A DNA stretch of 43,327 bases from Nanobdellati archaeon (GTDB taxonomy: Archaea; Nanobdellota; Nanobdellia; Woesearchaeales; JAADFO01). Shown one piece after another: positions 1 through 7,185 of this stretch. A program made the position numbers and the translations under genes. The stretch is taken from positions 1 to 43,327 of the forward strand of contig JAADFO010000011.1 of the NCBI GenBank assembly GCA_013152815.1. Direction: 5' to 3'. Under the pieces are notes generated by a model. That model was given only the letters and a program-made list of their open reading frames with translations. It was not told the origin of the DNA and ran no database searches. How positions within the stretch are numbered: position 1 is the first letter of the stretch; each line of letters opens with the position of its first letter.

Positions 1-15
1 TATTACTAACTTAGT

Positions 16-369
16 ATGGGTAAGGAGTTTAAAGACAAGATAAAGTTTCATGGTGATTCAATCCTTGTTGAAACATATTTAAAAGGTGTTCTTAGTACCT
101 CATGGGTATTGGAATTTAAAGGTAAAGTAGCTGAAAATGAAGTAAATAATAATAATATTTCTTCAACAAAAATTGAACTCTGGGAGCATAGTTATGATAT
201 TAATGGTTCACAAGCTAAAATGTTGCATGATGAAGTTCTAAGGATGTTGACATTTAATCTTCCATTTGTTGAAATATATAACAAATTACGTGAGATTAGA
301 AATAAGATTTTTCCTTTGTTGAAAGATATTCATGAAATATTTGAAACAACGATTCATTTAAAACATTAA
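16..369 (+). CDS. Hypothetical protein, AT-rich
   Basis: A 117-residue protein I do not recognise. It begins at an ATG 15 bases from the window edge, so the promoter is mostly outside the window. The first half is mixed strand-like sequence; the second half (about residues 65-112) looks helical and amphipathic and ends in HLKH. No signal peptide, membrane segment or cysteine motif is visible. Its strong AT bias differs from the GC-richer core genes and matches the toxin-antitoxin and IS genes just downstream, which suggests acquired DNA. It could be a defence or mobile-element accessory protein, but nothing shows a function. Confidence 0.5.
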   Translation: MGKEFKDKIKFHGDSILVETYLKGVLSTSWVLEFKGKVAENEVNNNNISSTKIELWEHSYDINGSQAKMLHDEVLRMLTFNLPFVEIYNKLREIRNKIFPLLKDIHEIFETTIHLKH

Positions 370-640
370 TACTTCTAAAATGGATAATACTTAGATAATT
401 ATTTGGTCCTTTTCCTACCGCCCGCTTTGTACGGCGAATTTTCTCTTTTTGCTTTCTGGCTTGTTCTATATTCAGGCACCGTATCGTCGTATTCAAGCAT
501 CATTTTTTATGTTTACTTCAAAAGCAAGAAAATATCCATAGTCATATGTTTGAAAAGGTGCAAAGAGAAGGTAAATTTGTTACAAATGATTTTACAAAAT
601 TCTCAACAGATTACCTAATCATAAGACTTGATGATATCTC
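370..640. other. AT-rich stretch without a supportable gene
   Basis: About 270 bases between the first gene and the IS remnant. On the minus strand there are two short overlapping basic readings near 390-500, one of 34 codons ending GGRKRTK. Neither has a ribosome binding site or a recognisable family. I read this as decayed accessory sequence. Confidence 0.4.
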
Positions 641-652
641 ACCAGTGAAGAA

Positions 653-673
653 CCACCGGTCTCTGACCGGTGG
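653..673. repeat. Subterminal hairpin of the IS (transposase 3' side)
   Basis: Perfect 9-bp inverted repeat, CCACCGGTC and GACCGGTGG, around a TCT loop. It is very likely the right-end recognition hairpin of the IS200/IS605 element. Confidence 0.7.
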
Positions 674-682
674 CATCCCTTG

Positions 683-705
683 GCTAAGCAGCAAAGCTAC
701 TTAGC
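683..705. repeat. Second hairpin, at the end of the tnpA reading frame
   Basis: GCTAAGCAGC and GCTACTTAGC pair with one mismatch around an AAA loop. It lies at the 3' end of the interrupted transposase frame, between that frame and the terminal hairpin. It could be a terminator-like or end structure of the element. Confidence 0.45.
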
Positions 706-1142
706 GTTACCTGCCCTTTCCCAGCACCCCACACACCATACTTCTGCTTCTTGATATACCTAACCGTATTTTCTAAGTTCCTAGGGGAAGCAATATAGTA
801 AGCAGGATTCTACAAACCACTACCCCAGAAATATTTTTGCTTGATATCAGGAAAATACTCAAAAAACTTCTTCCCCGTATAGCCTCGGAGAAGTTTCGCA
901 ACCTCTTCACGCTTATACATACCAATATCAGCCATGAAATGCACATGATCACTATCAAAACCAACCTCACCAACAGGAATCTCATAATCATACGCCGCTT
1001 CAAAAAGCAACAACCTCAAACCCTCACGAACAACCTCATCATCAAAAACATCATGGCAATACTTCACCTTGAACTGACAATGCATCCAAGCCTCACCAAC
1101 CGCAGAGCTACGCCTAACAGGGTTTTCTTTACGCATTTTCAC
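684..1142 (-). pseudogene. tnpA: IS200-type Y1 transposase TnpA, interrupted by TAG
   Basis: The first 110 codons (to the TAG at 810-812) encode an IS200/IS605 TnpA with the HUH motif in DHVHF. The stop falls in FWGSGL-stop-NPAYYIAS, where relatives typically read GLWNP, so a TGG (Trp) codon has become TAG. The frame continues past the stop for 41 more residues, which include the Tyr-containing segment YYIAS expected to carry the catalytic tyrosine. The truncated product therefore has the metal-binding histidines but no nucleophile. The start is the GTG at 1142 or the ATG at 1136. The rest of the frame is intact, so the mutation looks recent. Confidence 0.85.
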
Positions 1143-1176
1143 AACACTCTCACAGAAAGCTTTTTATCTTCGCTTC

Positions 1177-1235
1177 ACATAGCCACAGCTATGTAAAGCT
1201 GAGTATATGGTAGCGCTTCCCCAGGGAGCCTACCA
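1177..1235. repeat. Hairpins in the tnpA 5' region
   Basis: Two structures precede tnpA (minus strand). ACATAGC and GCTATGT form a 7-bp stem at 1177-1194. TGGTAG (1208-1213) and CTACCA (1230-1235) form a second, longer imperfect stem. In known IS200 elements the tnpA leader folds to limit its own translation, and these may do the same. Confidence 0.4.
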
Positions 1236-1277
1236 CATACACACGTATCCTACAAAAAGAAATAGTTTACGGTCTTA

Positions 1278-1298
1278 CCACTGGTCAAAGCCCAGTGG
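1278..1298. repeat. Subterminal hairpin of the IS (transposase 5' side)
   Basis: CCACTGG and CCAGTGG pair around a 7-base loop just inside the other boundary of the element. The sequence is related to the 653-673 hairpin (both start CCAC and end GTGG), as expected for left- and right-end recognition hairpins. Confidence 0.65.
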
Positions 1299-1336
1299 AA
1301 TTATGGAATTAAACTAGAACGGGCAGGAAGAAAAAA

Positions 1337-1582
1337 TTATTTATAGCTGTCTTTCCTATGATCAAAACAATTAAGGATAATCTTATTTTTTTCTAACCTA
1401 TAAATAATCCTAAATGGTGGAATCCTGACAGAACGATGATTTTTCAGATCATACTTTAATGGTTTTCCAGATTCAGGCAATTCTTCTAATTTTTTAATAT
1501 GCTTTATTAATTTTAATCTTGTTGATTTATCTTTGATCTTCTTGAAATCCTTCCTAAATTCCTCAGAAAAAATAATCTCCAT
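1337..1582 (-). CDS. RelE/ParE-family toxin
   Basis: An 81-residue protein with the RelE pattern: an N-terminal FSEEFRKDFKKI helix, a Leu/Lys-rich second helix, a central GKPLKYDL turn, and the strands RIPPFRIIYR and IILNCFDHRKDSY. Members of this family cleave mRNA on the ribosome, or inhibit gyrase in the ParE branch. The start ATG lies one base after the upstream antitoxin stop, the usual coupling of antitoxin then toxin. The toxin frame is intact although its antitoxin has an apparent frameshift, so either the toxin is poorly expressed, it is weakened, or a shortened antitoxin still works. Confidence 0.8.
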   Translation of the reverse strand: MEIIFSEEFRKDFKKIKDKSTRLKLIKHIKKLEELPESGKPLKYDLKNHRSVRIPPFRIIYRLEKNKIILNCFDHRKDSYK

Positions 1583-1583
1583 T

Positions 1584-1860
1584 TTAAGCCATCAATAAAT
1601 CATCAATTTCTTCATCTTTCATACGGGTATCTGCTTTAACGACTTTTCCAGTCTTGATCTGTTTTTCACTTCTTAAAAGTTTGTCAATTAATTTCATGTC
1701 TTTTCTTAAGGATTCTTTTTTTATCTGTTTCAATAAAATATTACCATCTTGATTAAAGACAATGAATTTAGTTGATGGCTCTATGCCTGCATCTCTTCTG
1801 ATTTCAGAAGGAATCACCACTTTGTCCATTTTGAGATATTTTTGTTATGGCAACTTCCAT
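1584..1860 (-). pseudogene. AbrB/SpoVT-type antitoxin with an N-terminal frameshift
   Basis: The ATG at 1860 has a good ribosome site (GGTGA, 5-base spacing) and reads MEVAITKISQNGQ, the usual start of an AbrB-fold antitoxin. It then leaves frame: the continuation VVIPSEIRRDAGIEPS is in another frame. Removing one A from the AAA run at 1821-1823 restores QNGQVVIPSEIR. From an internal ATG at 1829, 81 residues remain open to the stop at 1584; this start has no ribosome site and would lack the first beta strand of the swapped-hairpin DNA-binding domain. The basic C-terminal half should bind the toxin encoded next. A sequencing error in the A run is possible. Confidence 0.7.
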
Positions 1861-1897
1861 TTGAATCACCTACAATACATTTTAATATTAAAACAGC

Positions 1898-1911
1898 TTT
1901 TATATATAAAC
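1898..1911 (-). promoter_or_regulatory. TATA box of toxin-antitoxin module 1
   Basis: TTTATATATAAA on the minus strand, about 45 bases upstream of the ATG at 1860. This predicts a transcript start near 1879 and a short leader containing the GGTGA site. It supports 1860, not 1829, as the original start. Confidence 0.6.
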
Positions 1912-2075
1912 CTTTCGTTTTTTTCTTCCCACAGTTGATAATCCTTTGATGCCCTCCATGCTTGATTGGGCGTGTTTCCCTGCAGCATGCTGTCGCTCTG
2001 TTTTACTCCGCGATTCTTTCTTGCAGAAAGACTAACAGCGACGCCATCCTCATCATCTTCATCTCTGATTTGTCC

Positions 2076-3590
2076 CTATCTGCGACAGACCTTCCTGAAG
2101 GTCTCGGCAGCCTCAGCAAGCGTGGGATGGACATGGACGGTCCGGGTGATGGTCTCGAGAAAGGGGCTGCTGCTGTTCATGACAGCAACATACTCATGGA
2201 TAAGCTCGTCTGCTCTTGGACCGACGATGGTGCATCCGAGGATGCGCTGTCGGGTCCTTCGGCCTGCGGAGCCTTTCCTGCCCATGCCGACGATGAGCTT
2301 GATGAACCCCTCTGTCTCTCCGATGATGGCCGCCCTTCCGGCCTTCGCGAACGATGCTTTGTATATCTCGAACAGAAGTTTCCCCTTCGTCGCCTGCTGC
2401 TCGGTCAGTCCGACACCAGCAATAGGAGGTGAGGTGAACACGGCCCAGGGCACCAGGGAGAGATCGAGATGGTCTCCGTGCCGAGAACGGCTGCCGACGA
2501 TGCGGCTCAGAAGCAGCCGCGCCTGCCGCTTTGCCGCATGGGCGAACATGGCCTTTCCTGTCACGTCGCCGACGGCATAGACCGACGGGTTGGTGGTCTG
2601 GAACTTCTTGTCGATGATGATGCCTCCTTCTGGTGAGGTCCTGATTCCTGCCTGTTCCAGACCCAGGCCATCGGTATTGGGCGTCCTTCCTGCAGCGACC
2701 AGCAGGGCATCGCTCGTGATGCTTTTCAGCCTTCCTTTGGCAGTGCCTTTGCCGGCAGGACGATAACGCAGGATGATGCGTCGTCCCTGCCGCTTCACCT
2801 CAGCGATGCTCACGCCTGTCAGGATGACGGTCCCTCGGGAACGCAGTCCTTCAAGGAGGACATCCCGCACATCCTCGTCAAGGGAAGACAGGACCTGAGG
2901 AAGCGCCTCCAGGATGGTCACCCTGGTGCCGAGGCTGCTGAAGAAGGTGGCAAGTTCCATCGAGATGTAGCCGCCTCCGATGAGGGTGAGGGTCCGGGGA
3001 AGGGTCTTAAGATGGAATACGGATTCATTGGTCAGGAAACCTGCATTCTCAAGGCCTTTGATCAGGGGTATCCTGTTACGGGAACCGGTGCAGATCACGA
3101 TGATGGCACCTTTCACGGTCTTCCTGCCCACGCGAAGCGTGTCCTTCGAGAGAAAAGATGCTCTTCCTTTCCAGACCGTAAGATCCGATGCATCGATGCT
3201 CCTGTCGATATGGGCCTGGCCTTTGCGGATGAATGACCTCACCTGTCTCATCATGCGGGGGATATCGAGGCTTGCAGCGGTCCTGATGCCGATGGACGGT
3301 GCTCGGGCTACTGACCGATAGGTCTCGGCAGCATGGAGCATCGCCTTCGTCGGGATGCAACCCGTATGGAGACAGGTTCCTCCTGGCCTGCCGGGCTCCA
3401 CGAGCAGCGTCTGCTTCCCTTTCCGGGCAAGAGAAAGACCGAGACGCAGCCCGGCAGTCCCGCCACCGACTACGATGACATCGAAGGATGCAGAGGACAT
3501 CTGATGATGCATCTTCTTTCCTTTTTCTCTCTGTCCGCTCTGTCCTTTCTGTCCCCGCTGCGTTCCCGGCTTCTTCTGCGTGATCTTCAT
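2076..3590 (-). CDS. FAD-dependent pyridine nucleotide-disulfide oxidoreductase (Lpd/MerA-like)
   Basis: A class I flavoprotein of 504 residues. It has an FAD-binding VVGGGTAG near 40-47, redox-active cysteines in GGTCLHTGCIP (C73 and C78), an NAD(P)-binding LIGGGYISME, the second FAD motif VYAVGDVTG, and the dimerisation domain with the catalytic HPTLAE. It therefore resembles dihydrolipoyl dehydrogenase and mercuric reductase, but no MerA heavy-metal domain or Cys-Cys tail is visible. A better E3 candidate ends the pyruvate dehydrogenase operon nearby, so this copy may serve another substrate or complex. Start: the ATG at 3590 has GGTGA 4 bases upstream; a GTG at 3620 would lie before the predicted transcript start. 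The first 35 residues are a Lys/Gln/Gly-rich extension, so an ATG near 3510 is also possible. Confidence 0.85.
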   Translation of the reverse strand: MKITQKKPGTQRGQKGQSGQREKGKKMHHQMSSASFDVIVVGGGTAGLRLGLSLARKGKQTLLVEPGRPGGTCLHTGCIPTKAMLHAAETYRSVARAPSIGIRTAASLDIPRMMRQVRSFIRKGQAHIDRSIDASDLTVWKGRASFLSKDTLRVGRKTVKGAIIVICTGSRNRIPLIKGLENAGFLTNESVFHLKTLPRTLTLIGGGYISMELATFFSSLGTRVTILEALPQVLSSLDEDVRDVLLEGLRSRGTVILTGVSIAEVKRQGRRIILRYRPAGKGTAKGRLKSITSDALLVAAGRTPNTDGLGLEQAGIRTSPEGGIIIDKKFQTTNPSVYAVGDVTGKAMFAHAAKRQARLLLSRIVGSRSRHGDHLDLSLVPWAVFTSPPIAGVGLTEQQATKGKLLFEIYKASFAKAGRAAIIGETEGFIKLIVGMGRKGSAGRRTRQRILGCTIVGPRADELIHEYVAVMNSSSPFLETITRTVHVHPTLAEAAETFRKVCRR

Positions 3591-3623
3591 GGGTTCACCA
3601 TCGAGAGGTATCGGATGCACAAG

Positions 3624-3633
3624 CTTTATAAAG
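3624..3633. promoter_or_regulatory. Symmetric TATA box serving two divergent genes
   Basis: CTTTATAAAG is a perfect palindrome. Counting about 26 bases each way predicts one start near 3602 (leader of the oxidoreductase, ATG 3590) and another near 3655, just before GGAGGTG and the ATG of the CPFC protein. The two genes may share a single TATA box, with direction set by the flanking BRE sequences. Confidence 0.55.
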
Positions 3634-3673
3634 TTTTTTCATGGAAAGGAAGATGTTCCCGGAGGTGTCTTGC

Positions 3674-3754
3674 ATGGCTAAAGAAGAAGCGACAAAAAAG
3701 AAGAAGAAGCCGGAAGAAGAGGACGACGAGGAAGAAGGCTGTCCGTTCTGCTGA
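3674..3754 (+). CDS. 26-residue charged protein ending CPFC
   Basis: This open frame of 26 codons plus stop is too short for usual gene callers. It starts at an ATG with one of the best ribosome sites in the window (GGAGGTG, 7-base spacing) and a TATA box about 26 bases before the predicted transcript start. The product is a basic run of five Lys, an acidic run of Glu and Asp, and then GCPFC at the extreme C-terminus. A C-x2-C pair can bind metal or act as a dithiol; a single pair would need a partner or a dimer for four-coordinate zinc. It is divergent from a dithiol oxidoreductase, which fits a redox link but does not prove one. I know no named family. Confidence 0.6.
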   Translation: MAKEEATKKKKKPEEEDDEEEGCPFC

Positions 3755-3856
3755 AAAGCGTCTGTGGTCCGGCGGATGAGAACCATAGAACCATCAAAAG
3801 CCATCTTGGAGTCGCACCATCATCCTGAGACCGCGACAGACAAGCATCCAGGCACC

Positions 3857-4603
3857 CTAACGCAGGGCATTCCATGATCGGGTCGCATACTTCTCTTTCA
3901 CAAGCTCCCCTGCCCTGGCCAGCTCTTCAGCCGTATAGTCGCCGATTTCAGTGTCTCGCCCGTCGCCGAAGGCAGCTTCCAATGCTCTGAGGACCTCTTC
4001 CTTGGAAGCAGCGGTATGCTGGCTGATGCTGGTCACCCTCTTCTTGACGCTTTGGATGAGCTTGTCGGAGATCTTCTCCTTGCTCACTTTCAGGAGGGCA
4101 AACATCCTCTTGACATCGACTGCATAGAGCAAGGTTCCATGCTGCAGCAGGATGCCATGCCTCCGGGTCTGGGCATTTCCCGATATCTTCTTCCCGTCCA
4201 CCAGCACGTCGTTGATGGGCGAGAACCTCGCTGCCATGCCCAGTCGTTCAAGCCCCCGGATGAGGATGCCGCAGACCTGTTCATAGCTCTTCAGGATGTC
4301 CCGGGGGAAATGTTCCTCAGGGCCGATGATGCTGTAGGTGATCTCCCCGGATGCATCATGGTAGACTGCACCGCCTCCGGTTCGCCGTCTTACCCACTCT
4401 ACCCCTGCCTTCCTGCAGGCCTCAAGATCGACCTCATTCTCCAGGCTCTGGAAGTAGCCGATGGATATTGCCGAAGGTTCCCAGCCATAGAAACGGATGG
4501 TGGGAAGGCTCCTGCCTGCCTTGACCGATTCTGCTATGGCCTCGTCCAGGGCCATGTTCATGGCTGCGGGGAATGAACGTTGCCTGATGAGCCGGTATCT
4601 CAT
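3857..4603 (-). CDS. lplA: Lipoate-protein ligase, catalytic subunit LplA
   Basis: A 248-residue BPL/LplA/LipB-fold ligase that activates lipoate (or octanoate) with ATP and transfers it to the lysine of a lipoyl domain. Visible motifs are RRTGGGAVYHD near 73-83 (the Gly-rich lipoate/AMP loop) and KKISGNAQ near 138-145, where K139 aligns with the catalytic lysine. It lacks the C-terminal domain of the bacterial single-chain enzyme; that domain is the next gene upstream (4600-4893), and the start overlaps that gene's stop by 4 bases. This is the archaeal bipartite arrangement known from Thermoplasma. The likely substrate is E2 at 8247-9740. Confidence 0.9.
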   Translation of the reverse strand: MRYRLIRQRSFPAAMNMALDEAIAESVKAGRSLPTIRFYGWEPSAISIGYFQSLENEVDLEACRKAGVEWVRRRTGGGAVYHDASGEITYSIIGPEEHFPRDILKSYEQVCGILIRGLERLGMAARFSPINDVLVDGKKISGNAQTRRHGILLQHGTLLYAVDVKRMFALLKVSKEKISDKLIQSVKKRVTSISQHTAASKEEVLRALEAAFGDGRDTEIGDYTAEELARAGELVKEKYATRSWNALR

Positions 4604-4893
4604 CGTGTTGCCTCCAGGAGCGCATCCAGGATGTCCTGAGGAGCGATTCCGATGAGGAGGGCATTGTTCTTGCGGAGGATGCCGTCAAGTTCACGGGCGA
4701 TGATACGGTCCCTGTTCTTCAACCCATCGAGAGGCGTACCGATGAGATGATGTTCCAGGGCCCTGAGGGTCTCTTCGGGATGGAGGAAGAAATCTCCGGT
4801 GATGGTCAGGTCCTCAAGATTGAGGCCGAACACGGCATCGACCCGGACCATCTTGCCCCCTGCGACTTTCCTGACTGCATAGCCTGTCCTCAT
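4600..4893 (-). CDS. lplB: Lipoate-protein ligase accessory subunit LplB
   Basis: A 97-residue protein matching the C-terminal domain of LplA enzymes as a separate gene: GKMVRVDAVFGL, ITGDFFLHPEE and a helical C-terminus. In archaeal two-part ligases this subunit is required for the adenylation step. It is the first gene of the pair and overlaps lplA by 4 bases. A TATA box at 4917-4926 puts the transcript start a few bases before the ATG, so the message is essentially leaderless. Confidence 0.88.
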   Translation of the reverse strand: MRTGYAVRKVAGGKMVRVDAVFGLNLEDLTITGDFFLHPEETLRALEHHLIGTPLDGLKNRDRIIARELDGILRKNNALLIGIAPQDILDALLEATR

Positions 4894-4916
4894 CTCTTCA
4901 GGAGCGTATCATTTCT

Positions 4917-4926
4917 GTATTTAAAG
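4917..4926 (-). promoter_or_regulatory. TATA box of lplB-lplA
   Basis: CTTTAAATAC on the minus strand, centred about 28 bases before the lplB ATG at 4893. It predicts a transcript with almost no leader. Confidence 0.55.
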
Positions 4927-5060
4927 TATGTGTTAGATGCATGTGTCCCTGTGTCGATGGAAAGAGCGTGATTGACAAGAAAGGGTTTTGAGCAAGAAGG
5001 CATCACGAAAAATGATTATTTGTCCCTCGACGCTGTTGTCACTCCACCATAGAGAGCAAA

Positions 5061-5070
5061 TCTTTTAAAG
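5061..5070 (+). promoter_or_regulatory. TATA box of the lipA-PDH operon
   Basis: TCTTTTAAAG, 38 bases before the lipA ATG at 5108. The predicted start near 5091 leaves a short leader containing GGGGGA as a possible ribosome site. Confidence 0.5.
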
Positions 5071-5107
5071 GGCGGAAAGAAATACGAGTTTGGGGGAACC
5101 AGACAGT

Positions 5108-6088
5108 ATGGTGGAAACAAAGAGCAGAAAGCCCTCGTGGCTAAAGATACGACCGTCAACCGACAGAGATTTCTCCATCATCAAGAATGCGCTCCGTAGA
5201 CGAGGACTGGTGAGCGTCTGCGAAGAGGCCCGATGCCCGAACATGGCTGAATGCTGGAAAGAACAGGAGACAGCGACATTCATGGTCATGGGCGATACCT
5301 GCACACGGGGCTGCAAGTTCTGCGCCATCAGGACCGCGAGGATCGGCAGGCCGCTGGACCCGAAAGAACCGGAGAAGCTGGCAGATGCCATCGCTGAGAT
5401 GAACCTGCACTATGCTGTCATCACCTCGGTGGACAGGGATGACCTCCCTGACCAGGGAGCCGGCCATTTCGCTGCCTGCATCCGCGCCATCAGGAAGGCG
5501 AGGCCTGATACCCATATCGAGGCGCTCATCCCTGATTTCAGAGGCGAGAGGGAACGTCTCCGGGAGATCATAAAGGCGAGGCCTGATGTCATCGCCCATA
5601 ATGTAGAGACCGTCCCACGGCTCCAACAGGATGTCCGGGATCCACGAGCGTCCTATGCACAATCATTGAACGTCCTTCGGACCATCAAGGAGCTTGACCC
5701 CACCATCCGCTCGAAGACCTCATTGATGCTCGGGCTCGGTGAGACGGCAGAAGAAGTTGCCAGTGTCATGAAAGACCTGAGAGAAGCAGGATGCGACATC
5801 CTTACCCTGGGTCAGTACCTCAGACCAGGAAACCGTTTTCTGGAAGTGAAGGAATACGTGCATCCTGAGCAGTTCGAACGCTACCGGAAGCAAGGAGAGA
5901 CGCTGGGATTTCTTTATGTCGCTTCCGGACCATTGGTGCGTTCATCCTATCGTGCAGGAGAACTGTTCAGGGAACATCTCCTCGGGGAGAGCGGCCAAGA
6001 GACAGGACAGCCGCTGCTCGACCGGCCCTCCGAAGAAAGAACAGCTCCGACAACTGCAGGGGAGGTGATCCCATCACCCGAGACATAG
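5108..6088 (+). CDS. lipA: Lipoyl synthase LipA
   Basis: A 326-residue radical SAM enzyme that inserts two sulfurs into protein-bound octanoate. Both clusters are visible: the auxiliary [4Fe-4S] motif C-x4-C-x5-C (C38, C43, C49) and the radical SAM motif CTRGCKFC (C65, C69, C72). The C-terminal RSSY that supplies the serine ligand of the auxiliary cluster follows GPLV. A 40-residue disordered tail extends past the usual end. I prefer the ATG at 5108 over a TTG at 5090, which lies at the predicted transcript start. The stop overlaps the GTG start of E1alpha by one base, so lipoate synthesis and the complex that needs it share an operon. No LipB or LipM octanoyltransferase is present; LplA may load the octanoate. 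Confidence 0.93.
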   Translation: MVETKSRKPSWLKIRPSTDRDFSIIKNALRRRGLVSVCEEARCPNMAECWKEQETATFMVMGDTCTRGCKFCAIRTARIGRPLDPKEPEKLADAIAEMNLHYAVITSVDRDDLPDQGAGHFAACIRAIRKARPDTHIEALIPDFRGERERLREIIKARPDVIAHNVETVPRLQQDVRDPRASYAQSLNVLRTIKELDPTIRSKTSLMLGLGETAEEVASVMKDLREAGCDILTLGQYLRPGNRFLEVKEYVHPEQFERYRKQGETLGFLYVASGPLVRSSYRAGELFREHLLGESGQETGQPLLDRPSEERTAPTTAGEVIPSPET

Positions 6089-7185
6089 TGCAGCGCTTTG
6101 AGGTCGAATACGTCCAGGTGCTCGACACAGAAGGCCACGTGGACACCGCACAGATGCCTGACCTCAACGACGACCAGATCAAGCAGATATACCATGTGAT
6201 GCGCCTCACCCGAGAGATGGACCGACGGCTCTTCAAGCTCCAACGGCAGGGCAAGATAGGGACCTTTGTCGAGGCGAGGGGAGAGGAGGCTTCAGAGGTC
6301 GCCTCGGCCTATGCGCTCCGGCCTGCGGACTGGATGGTCCCGTCGTTCCGCGAATCAGGGGCATACCTCATGCGGGGAGCAGACCGCGTCAAGTTCATCC
6401 AATCATGGAAAGGGGACACCAGGGGATTCATCGGGGACGAGCATTGCCGCGACCTTCCGGTCTCCATACCCATCGCGTCCCAGATACCCCATGCCGTCGG
6501 CCTCGCCTGGGCAGAGAAGATCAAGGGCAAGAAGAACGTCGCCCTGGTCTATTTCGGGGACGGCGCGACGTCTGAAGGGGATTTCCATGAAGCCCTCAAT
6601 TTCGCAGGCGTCCTCAAGCTTCCGGTCATCTTCTTCTGTCAGAACAATCAATGGGCGATCTCCACGCCGCGCAGCAAGCAGACCGCCTCAGCCACCATCG
6701 CCCAGAAGGCCATCGCCTACGGCATGCCAGGCATCCAGGTGGACGGCAACGACGCCCTGGCGGTCTACAAGGTCACCCGGGAAGCCATCGGACGTGCCAG
6801 GGACGGCGGCGGTCCGACACTCATCGAGTCCCTTACCTACCGTCTCGGAGACCATACTACCTCTGATGACGCATCCCGTTATCGCTCAGAGGAAGAGGTC
6901 CAGAGCTGGCAGGCAAAAGAGCCCATCGCCCGACTGGAACACTATTTCAGGGAAAAGGGGACGTGGACCGACGACTATGGAACATGGGTCGGCCACGAGG
7001 TCGCCAAGGAAGTGGACGAGGCCATCGAGAAGGCCATGGCCATACCTCCTCCTCCGCCGGAGAACCTCTTCAACAATGTCTATGCCAAGATACCTCCCGT
7101 GCTTGTAGAGGAGAAAGCAGAACTCGAGAAAGAATGGAAAGCCATCAAGGCCGAAAGAGAGGCCAAGAAAGAGGGAGCGCCATGA
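6088..7185 (+). CDS. pdhA: Pyruvate dehydrogenase E1 component, alpha subunit
   Basis: A 365-residue thiamine-diphosphate-dependent 2-oxoacid dehydrogenase alpha chain. It has GFIGDEH, then the ThDP/Mg motif from GDGATSEGD (157-165) to CQNNQWAIS, and the loop YRLGDHTTSDD with the phosphorylation-site-like region of this family. The N-terminus QVLDTEGHVD matches pyruvate-type E1alpha chains of Gram-positive bacteria and Thermoplasma, but a branched-chain substrate cannot be excluded from sequence. It starts at a GTG overlapping the lipA stop; the 3' end overlaps E1beta by an ATGA junction. Confidence 0.9.
   Translation: MQRFEVEYVQVLDTEGHVDTAQMPDLNDDQIKQIYHVMRLTREMDRRLFKLQRQGKIGTFVEARGEEASEVASAYALRPADWMVPSFRESGAYLMRGADRVKFIQSWKGDTRGFIGDEHCRDLPVSIPIASQIPHAVGLAWAEKIKGKKNVALVYFGDGATSEGDFHEALNFAGVLKLPVIFFCQNNQWAISTPRSKQTASATIAQKAIAYGMPGIQVDGNDALAVYKVTREAIGRARDGGGPTLIESLTYRLGDHTTSDDASRYRSEEEVQSWQAKEPIARLEHYFREKGTWTDDYGTWVGHEVAKEVDEAIEKAMAIPPPPPENLFNNVYAKIPPVLVEEKAELEKEWKAIKAEREAKKEGAP

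Larger units (their letters stand above)
641..1300 (-). mobile_element. IS200/IS605-family element remnant
   Basis: A Y1-transposase gene on the minus strand is bracketed by perfect hairpins: 653-673 (9-bp stem) on the 3' side of the gene and 1278-1298 (7-bp stem) on the 5' side. There are no terminal inverted repeats and no tnpB. Subterminal hairpins without inverted repeats are what IS200-type elements use for single-strand recognition. Boundaries are approximate because the cleavage tetranucleotides cannot be fixed without an empty site. The transposase is interrupted, so the element should be immobile unless it is helped in trans. Confidence 0.75.

Noticed and set aside
403-618. A 71-codon plus-strand reading in the AT-rich left edge
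   Set aside because: No ribosome site, no family, and a hydrophobic/random composition. It may be remnants but is not supportable.
810-812. Pyrrolysine at the TAG of tnpA
   Set aside because: TAG is used as an ordinary stop for other genes here (for example E1beta and the module 3 antitoxin), no PYLIS-like structure is seen, and relatives have Trp.
1962-2580. Plus-strand readings of 156 and 204 codons
   Set aside because: Antisense to the oxidoreductase; Ser/Arg-rich with no domain and no ribosome site.
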